From contig NZ_JIAD01000001.1 of the NCBI RefSeq assembly GCF_000688015.1, positions 186,001 through 250,000 of the forward strand: a stretch of 64,000 nt of DNA, written 5' to 3'. Shown in pieces: positions 42,505-52,257 of the stretch. Origin of the DNA: Eubacterium sp. AB3007 (GTDB lineage: Bacteria; Bacillota; Clostridia; Peptostreptococcales; Anaerovoracaceae). The notes under the pieces were generated by a model, which made no database searches, was not told the origin of the DNA, and saw nothing but the letters and a program-made list of their open reading frames with translations. Made by a program: the position numbers and the translations under genes. Within the stretch, counting starts at the first letter, position 1. Each line of letters starts with the position of its first letter.

Positions 42505-43581
42505 ATGGGAGCAGGAAAGATTTACGATTTCACAGGCGTGAGCCCAGAGGGAATGCCCCCGGAGGTTCGATGCGCGATTCGGGAGGCTGCGGATCACAGC
42601 GATATGCTCCCGGAGGATTTGGAAGAAAGACTGGGAGAGGCACTCTCCCGGTCTCTCCATATTCCTGCGGAGCACATCTGTGTAAGTGGGGGGACGGCGA
42701 GCATGGTGTACAGGATCATCTTCGCTTTTCGTCCCCGGCGTGCGCTGGTGGTCGTACCCACATGGACGCTCTATGAGAAGGCGCTGAAACAATATGGGTG
42801 TGAAGTAACAGAGTATGTGCTTTCGGAATCTGGCGGGTTCCAACCGGACGACTCTCTGCGGAGCATGATATGGGAGCATTCGTATGACATGATTTTTCTG
42901 GCCAATCCGTCGGATCCGACCGGGACTTTGATGACCAGAGAGTTGCTGGCGGATCTTCTCTACACCTGTCAGAAGACCGGGACCCGAGTGGTGCTCGATG
43001 AGTGTCTTATGGACATGGTCATGGACCAGGAGAAGTTCTCGCTGCTCCCTTCGGCGGTCGGGATGAACGATGTATTCGTTCTCAAGTCATTCAGTGCTTC
43101 TTATGCTATGGCAGGGATCAGGCTGGGCTATGCCATCTGTGGAAACACAGAGGATGCTTTTTGCCTGCGGGATAGAACGGGAGACCGCAGTCTTTCGGTA
43201 CCTGCCTTCTGCGCGGGAATCGCCGCGCTTGGAAGCACGGAGATCTCCGACAGCACGCGGGTCTATATCGCCATGGAGAGGGAGCGGATCACCGCTGGTC
43301 TGCTGGCGGCAGGGCTGCGTGTATATCCTTCCCGGGCTTCGTTCCTGATGCTGCGAAGTCCATGGGATCTGAGGCTCTATCTGGATGGATTTGGGATCCG
43401 TCTGAAGGAGGTCACCGGGATCCCCGGACTTTCTGCTCTGTCAGGTTATTTCTATAGAGTGGGGGTTCGCAGCCGGGAGGAAAACCAGTATCTGGTGGAT
43501 TGTCTGACGCACGCCGCACGGGAGCTGGACAGGATCGCCCCCGCAGCGGAGGGAAAGCATAGAGGAAAGGAGCAAGAGTGA
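42505..43581 (+). CDS. HisC/CobD-like aminotransferase homologue without the PLP lysine
   Basis: The 358-aa fold-type I protein begins 9 bp after ilvE. CVSGGTASMVYRII, VVVPTWTLYEKALK, FLANPSDPTGTLMTR and VVLDECLMDM follow the HisC/CobD layout, including the NPxxPTG loop and the Asp that pairs with the pyridine nitrogen. The lysine block, normally SFSKAYGLAGLRVGY-like, reads SFSASYAMAGIRLGY: Ala198 (codon GCT) replaces the Schiff-base Lys. A Lys194 four residues earlier is out of register. It may be a non-catalytic PLP protein or use another lysine. The annotation as an active aminotransferase should be doubted. Confidence 0.8.
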   Translation: MGAGKIYDFTGVSPEGMPPEVRCAIREAADHSDMLPEDLEERLGEALSRSLHIPAEHICVSGGTASMVYRIIFAFRPRRALVVVPTWTLYEKALKQYGCEVTEYVLSESGGFQPDDSLRSMIWEHSYDMIFLANPSDPTGTLMTRELLADLLYTCQKTGTRVVLDECLMDMVMDQEKFSLLPSAVGMNDVFVLKSFSASYAMAGIRLGYAICGNTEDAFCLRDRTGDRSLSVPAFCAGIAALGSTEISDSTRVYIAMERERITAGLLAAGLRVYPSRASFLMLRSPWDLRLYLDGFGIRLKEVTGIPGLSALSGYFYRVGVRSREENQYLVDCLTHAARELDRIAPAAEGKHRGKEQE

Positions 43582-44096
43582 ACAACGCATACAAGGTTCT
43601 CAGAATACTGAAATGGGCCTGTTTCCCGCTGGGTTGGATCATGTATATGGCCACCGAAGGGGTCCTGGGCGAGACGCTCCAGATCGCACTGGCCACGGCG
43701 GCTACTGTGTCTTTCTGGATGATCGTCCGAAGAGAAGAGACCAGACAGATGGAGAAGAGCATCGCTGATGTGATCCTGGAGGCGGTCAGCGGCAATTACC
43801 ACCTGGGCAATGCCGTAGAGGTCAAGCGGATCCGAAGCGGCGCAGTGGCCCGTGTCTACGTGTTCGGCGACGAGGAGCGACTGAACCCTATCCTGGAAGG
43901 GATGAAACGGATCATCGGCGCGGAATTGAGTCAGCGGGGACTGAGCAGCCGTGTCTGGGTCCTGCAGCTGACGGCTGTTTCCGGAAAGGAAGAGATCCCG
44001 GCGCGCAGAGAACTTCTGAACGAGGTGATGTTCAAGGATCTTGAGGCCATACAGAAGCACCGGGAACGTTCGGGCGACAGTGACGGAAGGGAGTAG
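43578..44096 (+). CDS. Hypothetical membrane protein
   Basis: GTG 43578 overlaps the previous stop by 4 bp (GTGA) and has AGGAAAGGAGCAAGA upstream. The 172-aa product has two close hydrophobic spans (about 12-48) and then a cytoplasmic part with AVEVKRIRSGAVARVYVFGDEERLNPILEGM. The family is not recognised. It is coupled to the pseudo-aminotransferase before it and the CYTH gene 3 bp after it. Confidence 0.6.
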   Translation: MNNAYKVLRILKWACFPLGWIMYMATEGVLGETLQIALATAATVSFWMIVRREETRQMEKSIADVILEAVSGNYHLGNAVEVKRIRSGAVARVYVFGDEERLNPILEGMKRIIGAELSQRGLSSRVWVLQLTAVSGKEEIPARRELLNEVMFKDLEAIQKHRERSGDSDGRE

Positions 44097-44099
44097 AGC

Positions 44100-44762
44100 A
44101 TGGAAGTTGAACTGAAATACCTGATCGATGACCGGAGGAAGGTGCCGGAGATCTTTCGGGAACAGGCGGTAGTCACGCGCGCAGAGGGGCGTGAGGTGCG
44201 AAAGATCCCCATGCACGCAGTGTATTACGATACCAGGGAGCACGCGTTGACCAAGCAACACATCGCCTTCCGTGTGCGCAAGGAAGGTGATCAGCAGGTA
44301 GCCACTGTCAAGTGGGGTGGCGGCAGTGAGCATGGGATGCACCGCAGAGGGGAGAAGAACATCCCCATGCCGGCCGATGGGAGCACGCCGGACATGGCCC
44401 TCCTGAAGGGAGATGATATCTGGGAGATGATTGGCCCGATTGTGGAGGAGCATGCGCTGATCCCTTTGATGACCATGGATTTCATGCGCTTGGAAGTAGA
44501 GCTGCGGGAAGGAGAGACCCGCTGTATGCTGTCTGCTGACCTGGGGGAGATCATCGTGGGTGCCAACAAGTCCACCATCCCGGGCTTCAGCGAGGAGACC
44601 ATCGAAGGCGTGAACCAGGCGATCATCCAGGAGATGGAGATCGAACTGATCTGTGGAGAAGAGAAGATCCTGAGACAGATCGGAGAGGAGATAGCAGGCA
44701 AATTTGACCTGAGACCCTGCGATATTAGCAAGTTTCAGAGGGGATTTGCCCTCATAAGGTGA
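44100..44762 (+). CDS. CYTH-domain protein (inorganic triphosphatase-like)
   Basis: The 220-aa product begins with the defining MEVELKY (ExExK) and has AVYYDTREHALTKQHIAFRVRKEG, ATVKWGG and FMRLEVELREGETRCMLSADLGEI, giving the charged tunnel of the triphosphate tunnel metalloenzymes. It probably hydrolyses inorganic triphosphate or binds a phosphorylated ligand. It starts 3 bp after the upstream membrane-protein gene, so it belongs to the ilvE operon. Confidence 0.87.
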   Translation: MEVELKYLIDDRRKVPEIFREQAVVTRAEGREVRKIPMHAVYYDTREHALTKQHIAFRVRKEGDQQVATVKWGGGSEHGMHRRGEKNIPMPADGSTPDMALLKGDDIWEMIGPIVEEHALIPLMTMDFMRLEVELREGETRCMLSADLGEIIVGANKSTIPGFSEETIEGVNQAIIQEMEIELICGEEKILRQIGEEIAGKFDLRPCDISKFQRGFALIR

Positions 44763-44822
44763 GTTTTTTACCTTATAAACCAAAAAAACTGTGTTGAAAC
44801 GGTGAAATTGATAGTATTTATG

Positions 44823-44851
44823 TTTACTTTGACCGCAAATGAGTGTATAAT
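44823..44851 (+). promoter_or_regulatory. tig promoter
   Basis: TTTACT (44823-44828), 17-bp spacer, TATAAT (44846-44851), 70 bp before the tig start. Confidence 0.55.
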
Positions 44852-44920
44852 AATGTGGCTCATGTGCGGTTTTCTATTGCCGCAGTAAGAGGGATTGCAA
44901 TATTAGGAGGATATATACTG

Positions 44921-46267
44921 ATGAAAACAACACTTGTCTCAAAGGAAAATAACGAAGCTAAGTTTGCTATGGAGTTCACCGCGGAGGAGTTTGACGCGGC
45001 TGTCGATGCTGCCTACAAGAAGAGCCGCGGGGAGTTCCGGATCAACGGTTTCAGAAAAGGAAAGGCTCCCAGGAGCATCATCGAGAAGCACTACGGTGAG
45101 GGGATCTTCTTTGAAGATGCCATCAACAACATGTTCAGAGATCACTATGTAGGCGCTATCGAGGAATTGGGACTTGATGTGATAGATAGCCCGGATGCGG
45201 ATTTCAGCGAGATCGGACACGGCAAGCCGATGACCATGACCATGACCGTCAAGCTCTTCCCGATCGTAGACGTGAAGGACTACATGGGCGTTGAGGTGGA
45301 CCAGTATGAGTCCGTCGTCATGGATTCTGAGATCGACAACCATCTGGAGTCTCTCCAGAAGAGAAACGCCCGTATGGTTTCTGTTGACAGAGAGGCGCAG
45401 AACGATGACACCGTGATTCTGGATTATGCCGGTTTTGTCGGTGAAGAGCAGTTCGAGGGCGGCACCGCTGAGAGACAGGAACTGAAACTGGGTTCCGGTT
45501 CCTTCATCCCCGGATTTGAGGAGCAGCTTGTCGGCGCCAAGGCCGGAGACAAGGTGGACGTGAAGGTCACTTTCCCGGAGGAGTACCACGCTGCTGATCT
45601 GGCGGGCAAGGACGCCGTGTTCCACTGTGAGATCCACGAGGTCAAGGAAGAACAGCTGCCGGAACTGGACGATGATTTCGCCATGGACGTCAGTGAGTAT
45701 GACACTCTGGAAGAACTGAAAGAGAAGACAAGAGAAGACATCCTGAAGACCAAGGACGAGACCTCTGTCAATGCAGCCAAGGATGCGCTGGTCAACAAGG
45801 TCACCGAGGCGAACGACGTGGAAGTACCCGCCACGCTGGTCGAGGAAGAGATCGATAACATGGCCAACGAGCTGGACCAGAATATGAGAATGCAGGGACT
45901 GTCCTTCGAGCAGTATCTGCAGTTCACAGGCAAGGATATGGCTGGCTTCCGTGAGGACGTGAGAGAGGATGCAGAGAAGAGAGCAGCGACCAGAATCGTC
46001 CTGCGTTCCATCGCAGCCGCTGAGAACATGGAGGTTACCGAGGAAGATATCGACGCTGAAATGCAGAAGCTGGCAGATGCCTATGGCATGGAGCTGGACA
46101 ACGTGAAGAGTGCGCTGGCTGGTAGCATGGAGATGTTCAAGAAGGACATCCTGACCACCAAGGTCATCGATATGCTGTATGACAATGCCAAGATCAGCAA
46201 GGTATCAGCGCTTGCTCCGGAGACCGAGGAGGTCGAGAAGCCGGAAGAGGCAGCAGAGGAAGAGTAA
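44921..46267 (+). CDS. tig: Trigger factor
   Basis: ATG 44921 follows TTAGGAGG by about 11 bases; an upstream ATG at 44843 lies on the promoter. The 448-aa product has the ribosome-binding signature GFRKGKAP in the N-domain (about 43-50), an FKBP-type PPIase domain (DTVILDYAGFVGEEQFEGGTAE... GSFIPGFEEQLVG) and a long helical C-domain ending in an acidic tail. It catches nascent chains at the ribosome exit. Confidence 0.97.
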   Translation: MKTTLVSKENNEAKFAMEFTAEEFDAAVDAAYKKSRGEFRINGFRKGKAPRSIIEKHYGEGIFFEDAINNMFRDHYVGAIEELGLDVIDSPDADFSEIGHGKPMTMTMTVKLFPIVDVKDYMGVEVDQYESVVMDSEIDNHLESLQKRNARMVSVDREAQNDDTVILDYAGFVGEEQFEGGTAERQELKLGSGSFIPGFEEQLVGAKAGDKVDVKVTFPEEYHAADLAGKDAVFHCEIHEVKEEQLPELDDDFAMDVSEYDTLEELKEKTREDILKTKDETSVNAAKDALVNKVTEANDVEVPATLVEEEIDNMANELDQNMRMQGLSFEQYLQFTGKDMAGFREDVREDAEKRAATRIVLRSIAAAENMEVTEEDIDAEMQKLADAYGMELDNVKSALAGSMEMFKKDILTTKVIDMLYDNAKISKVSALAPETEEVEKPEEAAEEE

Positions 46268-46338
46268 GTAAACGTGATTGATCAAGAGGAAGGCAGGCAT
46301 CGTCTGTCCCCACAGGATCTATTACAAGACAGACAGGT

Positions 46339-46372
46339 CCGGGTATGATCGATTCATGCCCGGCAATTTTTT
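46339..46372 (+). terminator. tig terminator
   Basis: CCGGGTATGA pairs with TCATGCCCGG (one wobble), loop TCGAT, then CAATTTTTT. It lies just before the clpP ribosome site. Confidence 0.8.
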
Positions 46373-46386
46373 AAGGGAGGGTTAGT

Positions 46387-46974
46387 ATGGCATTAGTGCC
46401 TTATGTAATTGAACAGACTGGCATGGGGGAGCGTTCCTATGACATTTTCTCCAGATTGTTGAAGGACAGGATCATCATCCTGGGAGAGGAGATCAACGAC
46501 CAGGTGGCGAGTCTGGTGACCGCGCAGCTTCTGTTTCTGGAGGCGGAGGATCCCGATAAGGATATCAGTATCTATATTAACAGCCCCGGTGGATCGGTGA
46601 CGGCCGGTATGGCGATCTACGATACCATGAACTACATCAAACCAGACGTTTCCACCATCTGTGTCGGCATGGCTGCCAGCATGGGCGCCTTCCTGCTTTC
46701 CGCAGGGGCCAAGGGGAAACGTTACGCGCTTCCCAATGCGGAGATCATGATCCATCAACCTCTTGGCGGTACCAGAGGGCAGGCATCGGATATCGCGATC
46801 CATGCTGCCTGGCTGGCCAAAACCAAGGAGAAATTGAACAGGCTGCTGAGTGAGCATACCGGGCAGGACCTGAGCGTCATAGAGAAAGATACAGACAGAG
46901 ATAATTTCATGGGAGCAGAGGAAGCACGGGAGTATGGACTCATCGATACGGTCATCGCTTCCAGACAGGGGTAA
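46387..46974 (+). CDS. clpP: ATP-dependent Clp protease, proteolytic subunit
   Basis: The 195-aa serine peptidase has [20 protein letters not shown] with Ser98, [12 protein letters not shown] with His123, and an Asp near residue 172 in [10 protein letters not shown]. It forms the 14-mer chamber fed by ClpX. AAGGGAGGGTTAGT precedes ATG. clpX starts 3 bp later. Confidence 0.98.
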   Translation: MALVPYVIEQTGMGERSYDIFSRLLKDRIIILGEEINDQVASLVTAQLLFLEAEDPDKDISIYINSPGGSVTAGMAIYDTMNYIKPDVSTICVGMAASMGAFLLSAGAKGKRYALPNAEIMIHQPLGGTRGQASDIAIHAAWLAKTKEKLNRLLSEHTGQDLSVIEKDTDRDNFMGAEEAREYGLIDTVIASRQG

Positions 46975-46977
46975 ACA

Positions 46978-48228
46978 ATGGCAGACAACAGATATTACGA
47001 AGAAAATGAGCTTTGTTGCTCGTTCTGTGGAAAACCGCAGAGCCAGGTGCGAAAGCTGATCGCAGGACCGAACTCGGACATATTCATCTGTGATGAATGC
47101 GTGGAGCTCTTCGGGAATCTGCTGGTTCAGGCAGACTATCCCCAGGAGAGCCTGCCATGCAAGAGCTCCGGCGGACTAAAGAAGCCTGCTGAGATCTATG
47201 ACACGCTGTCTGATTACGTGATCGGGCAGGATCGTGCCAAGAAAGCGCTGGCTGTGGCGGTCTACAACCATTATAAGAGAATCAATAATTTGGGGAAGGC
47301 AGAACGTGACGAGGTAGAACTCCAGAAGAGTAATATCGTCATGATTGGGCCCACCGGTTCCGGAAAGACCCTGCTGGCCCAGACGCTTGCAAAGATCCTG
47401 CGGGTTCCCTTTGCCATCGCCGATGCGACGGCGTTGACAGAGGCGGGCTATGTCGGTGAGGACGTGGAGAACATCCTGCTTCGGCTCTTGCAGGCGGCGG
47501 ATTTTGACGTAGAGAAGGCCCAGAGAGGCATCATCTACGTGGACGAGATCGACAAGATCTCCCGGCGCAGCGAGAACCCGTCCATCACCAGAGATGTCAG
47601 CGGAGAGGGCGTTCAGCAGGCACTCCTGAAGATCCTGGAGGGCACTGTTGCCAACGTACCGCCCCAAGGCGGCCGCAAGCACCCCCATCAGGAGTTTATC
47701 CAGATCGATACCAGCAACATCCTCTTCATCTGCGGAGGCGCGTTTGACGGATTGGAAAAGATCATCAAGAAGCGGCTGGGCAACAAGGTCATCGGCTTCA
47801 ACTCCGATGTGAAGATCTCGGCGGAGGAGGAGCATAACCTGCTGTCCAAGATCGAGCCAGAGGACCTGCTGAAGTTCGGTCTGATCCCGGAGTTCATCGG
47901 AAGACTGCCGGTGATCGTTTCCCTGGACGAGCTGGACGAGGAGGCGCTAGTGCGCATCCTGAAGGAACCCAAGAACTCTTTGGTGAAGCAATACACCAAA
48001 CTGTTCGACATCGACGATGTAGAGCTGGAGATCCAGGAGGAGGCGGTGAAGGCCATCGCCCACCTGGCGCTGGAAAGAAAGACAGGGGCCAGGGGACTTC
48101 GGAGCATATTCGAGAAGGCAATGCTGGACATCATGTACGAGATCCCTTCCAGAGATGACATCCAGAAGTGCATCGTGACGCGGGAGACCATCGTAGATGG
48201 GCAAAAGCCCGAACTGGTGCTGAAATAG
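46978..48228 (+). CDS. clpX: ATP-dependent Clp protease, ATP-binding subunit ClpX
   Basis: The 416-aa AAA+ unfoldase has an N-terminal C4 zinc finger (CSFCGKPQ... [10 protein letters not shown]), Walker [14 protein letters not shown], Walker [14 protein letters not shown], pore loop GYVGEDVEN and the IGF loop region FNSDVK. It unfolds tagged proteins into ClpP. Confidence 0.98.
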   Translation: MADNRYYEENELCCSFCGKPQSQVRKLIAGPNSDIFICDECVELFGNLLVQADYPQESLPCKSSGGLKKPAEIYDTLSDYVIGQDRAKKALAVAVYNHYKRINNLGKAERDEVELQKSNIVMIGPTGSGKTLLAQTLAKILRVPFAIADATALTEAGYVGEDVENILLRLLQAADFDVEKAQRGIIYVDEIDKISRRSENPSITRDVSGEGVQQALLKILEGTVANVPPQGGRKHPHQEFIQIDTSNILFICGGAFDGLEKIIKKRLGNKVIGFNSDVKISAEEEHNLLSKIEPEDLLKFGLIPEFIGRLPVIVSLDELDEEALVRILKEPKNSLVKQYTKLFDIDDVELEIQEEAVKAIAHLALERKTGARGLRSIFEKAMLDIMYEIPSRDDIQKCIVTRETIVDGQKPELVLK

Positions 48229-48268
48229 CGGGCACCTTACATACAGAGAACATCAAAAGGAGTAATCT

Positions 48269-50668
48269 ATGAGCAAAAACATGCAGACGGATGATAGGAT
48301 ATTTGATGTGGAAGAACCGAAAACCATGTTCGCCGCAGAGTCGGAAATGGAGTCGGAACTGGAAATCCTTCCCTGCGTCGCGCTGCGGGGGGTATCCATC
48401 TTTCCGAACACAGTAGTTCACTTTGATATCGGCAGAGAGAAATCCATTCGCGCGTTGGAACGTGCTATGAGCGGCAACAAGCTCATGTACGTGGCGACCC
48501 AGGTGGACGATAACATCCTGATCCCTACCGTGGATGACATGTACAAGGTAGGTGCCGTGGTCCGGGTCAAGCAGATGCTGAAGATCCAGGGAGACGCGGT
48601 CCGCGTGCTGGTAGAGGGTATCTGCCGGGCCACCATTCAGGAGGCGCTGCCGGAGACCAGTTACATTTCGGGAGTGATCCACAGGTTCGAGGAGAATGTG
48701 ACCGAAGAGAGTATGACAGTGGAGGACAAAGCCACTCTTCGGCTGATCATGGACGCATTTGTGGAGTATGCCGCACTGACCACCCAGATCAGCGATGAGG
48801 TAGTTGACAAGATCCTTGCCATCAAGGAGCCGCTGGTGCTGGTGGACAAGCTGGCCAGCGAGATGGTGGTCACCGCCGACCGGAAACAGAAGGTACTGGA
48901 GGAACTTGATTTCTCCGCCAGACTGAAGATCCTTCTGAACATGGTGGTCGAGGAGAACGAGATCGCCGTCATGGAGAGGGAGCTTTCCAAGAAGGTAAAA
49001 GACAACATCGACAACGGACAGCGGGAGTACTACCTGCGTGAGAAGATGAAGGCGATCCAGACAGAGCTGGGCGTCGAGGAAGATGCCGGCGTGGAAGCTG
49101 CCGAGTGGATGGACAAGCTGGACGAGCTGAAGCTGGACAAGAAGGTAGACGAGAAGATCCGCAAGGAGATCAGCAAGTTTGCCAAGATGATGCCTTCTTC
49201 TGCAGAGAGTTCTGTCATCCGCAATTATGTGGAGACCATTCTGGAACTTCCCTGGCGGAAAGCCTCCAGGGTGAACACCAACCTGAAGAAGGCGGAGAAG
49301 ATCCTGGACGAGGATCACTACGGTATGAAAAAAGTCAAGGAGAGAGTGCTGGAGTATCTGGCTGTCGTGCACCTGTCCAAGGCGATCAAGGGACCGATCC
49401 TCTGCCTGGTCGGGCCTCCGGGTGTAGGAAAAACCTCCATTGCCAGGTCTATCGCCAGAGCTACCGGAAGAGAGTTCATCCGTATGTCCCTGGGCGGTGT
49501 ACGGGATGAGGCCGAGATCCGCGGGCACAGACGCACCTACATCGGAGCGATCCCCGGAAGAGTGATCAACGGGATCAAGGACGTAGGTACCAACAATCCG
49601 CTCTTCCTCTTCGATGAAGTGGACAAGATCGGTGCGGACTTCAAGGGAGACCCCGCCTCCGCACTGCTGGAGGTACTGGATCCAGAGCAGAACAACACCT
49701 TTACGGATCATTTCCTTGAGATCCCCTTTGACCTGTCCAAGGTGATGTTCATCACCACAGCTAATACCACGGACACCATTCCGCGGCCGCTGTTGGACAG
49801 AATGGAGATCATCGAGGTGCCGGGCTATACAGAGGAAGACAAGCTTAGGATCGCGCAGCAGTACCTGATTCCAAAACAGGTGAAGGAGAACGGCCTGAAG
49901 AAAGACAATATTCGCATCTCGGAGAACGCACTGCGGGATCTGATCAACTATTACACCAGAGAATCCGGTGTTCGTAATCTGGAGAGAGAGATCGGCAGTC
50001 TGTGCCGGAAGGTAGCCCGGAAGGTGGTGAACGAGCGAAACAAGAGCTGCAGCATCACCCCCAGAAACCTGGAGAAATACCTGGGCAAGCATACCTTCCA
50101 CTACGATGTGGTAGAGGATACCGATCCCATCGGTGTTACCACAGGGCTGGCATGGACCATCGTAGGAGGCGACACGCTGAAGATCGAGTCCGCTATGGTA
50201 CCCGGAAACGGCAAGCTGGCTCTCACCGGACAGCTGGGCGATGTGATGCAGGAATCGGCCAAGGTAGGCGTGAGCTATATCCGCACGGTAGCGGAGAAGT
50301 ACAGTTTACCAGAGGACTTCCACAAGAATTTCGATCTTTACATCCACATACCGGAAGGGGCGGTTCCCAAGGATGGACCCTCTGCAGGTGTCACCATGTG
50401 CACCGCTGTGGTATCGGCGCTCACTCAGTCCCCGGTACACAGAGATGTGGCAATGACCGGAGAGATCACCCTGCGCGGAAAGGTCCTGCCGGTAGGCGGC
50501 ATCCGGGAGAAAGTGCTGGCCGCCCACAGAGCCGGGATCAAGAAGGTCCTGCTCCCCAGAGACAACGGCAAGGATCTGGAGGATGTTCCGGCAGTCGTCA
50601 GGAAAGAGATGGAGTTCGTTCTCATTGACTGCGTGGACGACGCGCTGGATGAGGCGCTCATCAGATAG
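48269..50668 (+). CDS. lon: ATP-dependent protease La (Lon)
   Basis: The 799-aa product has an N-domain (LPCVALRGVSIFPNTVVHFDIGREKS), AAA+ module with CLVGPPGVGKTSIARSIARA and FLFDEVDKI, and a peptidase domain with the Ser705-Lys748 dyad in KDGPSAGVTM and REKVLAAHRAG. It degrades misfolded and regulatory proteins. AAAGGAGTAATCT precedes ATG 48269, 40 bp after clpX. Confidence 0.98.
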   Translation: MSKNMQTDDRIFDVEEPKTMFAAESEMESELEILPCVALRGVSIFPNTVVHFDIGREKSIRALERAMSGNKLMYVATQVDDNILIPTVDDMYKVGAVVRVKQMLKIQGDAVRVLVEGICRATIQEALPETSYISGVIHRFEENVTEESMTVEDKATLRLIMDAFVEYAALTTQISDEVVDKILAIKEPLVLVDKLASEMVVTADRKQKVLEELDFSARLKILLNMVVEENEIAVMERELSKKVKDNIDNGQREYYLREKMKAIQTELGVEEDAGVEAAEWMDKLDELKLDKKVDEKIRKEISKFAKMMPSSAESSVIRNYVETILELPWRKASRVNTNLKKAEKILDEDHYGMKKVKERVLEYLAVVHLSKAIKGPILCLVGPPGVGKTSIARSIARATGREFIRMSLGGVRDEAEIRGHRRTYIGAIPGRVINGIKDVGTNNPLFLFDEVDKIGADFKGDPASALLEVLDPEQNNTFTDHFLEIPFDLSKVMFITTANTTDTIPRPLLDRMEIIEVPGYTEEDKLRIAQQYLIPKQVKENGLKKDNIRISENALRDLINYYTRESGVRNLEREIGSLCRKVARKVVNERNKSCSITPRNLEKYLGKHTFHYDVVEDTDPIGVTTGLAWTIVGGDTLKIESAMVPGNGKLALTGQLGDVMQESAKVGVSYIRTVAEKYSLPEDFHKNFDLYIHIPEGAVPKDGPSAGVTMCTAVVSALTQSPVHRDVAMTGEITLRGKVLPVGGIREKVLAAHRAGIKKVLLPRDNGKDLEDVPAVVRKEMEFVLIDCVDDALDEALIR

Positions 50669-50675
50669 GAGTAGC

Positions 50676-51263
50676 ATGAAAATCAAGAAATCAGAGATCG
50701 TGGCGGTAGCCGTCAAACCCGCCCAGTATCCGCCGGATGATATGGTGGAGATTGCCTTTGCGGGGCGCTCCAACGTAGGGAAATCCTCCCTGCTGAACCT
50801 GCTCACCGGACGGAAGAAACTGGCCAAGGTGTCGGGTTCCCCTGGAAAGACCAGAACCATCAATTTCTACCTGATCAACGATGCCTTTCGCATCGTTGAT
50901 CTCCCTGGCTACGGGTACGCCAAGGTCTCCAAGTCCATGTCCGCAGACTGGGGTCCGATGATGGATAAGTACCTGCAGGGCAGACAGGGGCTGCGGAAGG
51001 TGGTCCAACTGGTAGATGTACGGCATGAGCCCTCCAAACAGGACCTGCAGATGTACGAGTATCTCCGTCACTACGGGCTGGACGGGATCGTAGTAGCCAC
51101 CAAGGCGGACAAGCTGTCGAAGAACCAATTGAACAGGAATATCGCCATGATCCGAAAGTCACTGAAGCTGGGACCAGAGGATGTGGTGATCCCGGTATCT
51201 GCTCTGAAGAAGACGGGGCAGGAGGAACTGCTGACCGTCATCCAAGAGATCCTGGAGGATTGA
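50676..51263 (+). CDS. ysxC: Ribosome biogenesis GTPase YsxC/EngB
   Basis: ATG 50676 follows AGGAGTAGC 7 bp after lon. The 195-aa GTPase has G1 AFAGRSNVGKSSLLN, G2/Switch KTRTINFY, G3 DLPGYGYAK, G4 ATKADKL and G5 SALKK. It is needed for late 50S assembly, and its place after lon is widely conserved. Confidence 0.97.
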   Translation: MKIKKSEIVAVAVKPAQYPPDDMVEIAFAGRSNVGKSSLLNLLTGRKKLAKVSGSPGKTRTINFYLINDAFRIVDLPGYGYAKVSKSMSADWGPMMDKYLQGRQGLRKVVQLVDVRHEPSKQDLQMYEYLRHYGLDGIVVATKADKLSKNQLNRNIAMIRKSLKLGPEDVVIPVSALKKTGQEELLTVIQEILED

Positions 51264-51267
51264 GGTT

Positions 51268-51612
51268 ATGAATTTTATCGGTTTGCGCGTGCTGTTCAAC
51301 AGACTCAAGGTCATCCCGCATTTCCTGCGGGACAAGACGGTGCCACTTCGCAAGAAGATCCTGGTGGTTGCCTGCGCGATCTATATCCTGGTGCCCTTTG
51401 ACTTTGTGCCCGTCTTCCCCTTTGACGACCTGGTTTTGTTCCTCTTCGTGATCATTCACCTGAGGGACGAACTGGACGTTTACTGGAAGGGCGAGAAAAA
51501 AGAAGATTTGTCAAAAAAATTTAGTGACAAAGATATAGTGGATGGTGTAGAATTTACTGTAGAGGACGATGCGTCCGCATCCCACCCTGAGGAAGATCAT
51601 AGAGAGGACTAG
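51268..51612 (+). CDS. DUF1232 (YkvA-like) membrane protein
   Basis: The 114-aa product is built on the DUF1232 block VPLRKKILVVACAIYILVPFDFVPVFPFDDLVLFLFVI, two hydrophobic segments hinged at PFDFVP, followed by an acidic hydrophilic tail. Function unknown. It begins 4 bp after ysxC and 3 bp before hpt, so it belongs to the lon-ysxC-hpt operon. Confidence 0.82.
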   Translation: MNFIGLRVLFNRLKVIPHFLRDKTVPLRKKILVVACAIYILVPFDFVPVFPFDDLVLFLFVIIHLRDELDVYWKGEKKEDLSKKFSDKDIVDGVEFTVEDDASASHPEEDHRED

Positions 51613-51615
51613 AAC

Positions 51616-52155
51616 ATGGCAGAGAAAGATATCAAGGGTAAGATCCTTTACACAGACAAGGACATCCAGAAGAAGGCGAAGGAGCTGGGGAAGCAGATCA
51701 CCAAGGACTATGCCGGAGAGGAAGTGATCCTCCTTGGCACATTGAAGGGCGCGATCATGTGGATGGCTGAGCTCATGAAGTACATTGATCTGGACACCAA
51801 GATCGATTTTGTGGCAGCCTCCAGCTATGGTTCCGGCACCACCACCTCCGGTGTGGTGACCATCACCAAGGATATCGACATGGATATCTACAATCGGAAC
51901 ATCATCATCGTTGAGGATATCGTAGATACCGGTGTGACGCTGAGTTATCTGAAGAAATACCTGGAGGATCGGAATCCCAAGGATGTTAAGATCTGCACCA
52001 TGCTGGACAAGCCATCCAGACGCAGAGTGGATCTGAAGCCGGACTACATCGGCTATGAGGTGGAAGACCTGTTCATCATCGGGTACGGGCTGGATTATGA
52101 TCAGAGATACAGAAACCTCCCGTACATTAGTTACCTGGAGCCAGGCGATCTATAG
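51616..52155 (+). CDS. hpt: Hypoxanthine phosphoribosyltransferase
   Basis: The 179-aa PRTase has the PRPP loop IIIVEDIVDTGVTLSYL, the EVILLGTLKGAIMWMAEL block, the flexible loop DFVAASSYGSGTTTSG and C-terminal YIGYEVEDLFIIGYGLDYD. It salvages hypoxanthine and guanine to IMP and GMP. Confidence 0.95.
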   Translation: MAEKDIKGKILYTDKDIQKKAKELGKQITKDYAGEEVILLGTLKGAIMWMAELMKYIDLDTKIDFVAASSYGSGTTTSGVVTITKDIDMDIYNRNIIIVEDIVDTGVTLSYLKKYLEDRNPKDVKICTMLDKPSRRRVDLKPDYIGYEVEDLFIIGYGLDYDQRYRNLPYISYLEPGDL

Positions 52156-52221
52156 ACAGAAGTGCCGGTCTCCCGTCGGGGAGGCTGTGTTGTGCTGTCT
52201 GTAAATAGGGGCACATCCCCC
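52154..52221 (+). other. Structured leader or terminator between hpt and pduL
   Basis: AGACAG (52154-52159) pairs with CTGTCT (52195-52200), enclosing a CTCCC-GTCG-GGGAG-like hairpin; a second hairpin GGGG-CACAT-CCCC follows at 52208-52220. Neither is followed by a T run. Confidence 0.35.
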
Positions 52222-52257
52222 ATATATATTATTTTATGAAAAGAGAGGTATAGAATC

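Noticed and set aside
41437..42879. 480-codon antisense frame across ilvE
   Set aside because: Shadow of ilvE and the following aminotransferase homologue.
44753..44776. Hairpin ATAAGGT/ACCTTAT at the CYTH stop as a terminator
   Set aside because: The T run lies in the loop rather than after the stem, so it does not fit an intrinsic terminator.
48131..50101. 656-codon open frame antisense to clpX and lon
   Set aside because: No recognisable motif and fully covered by two well-supported genes.
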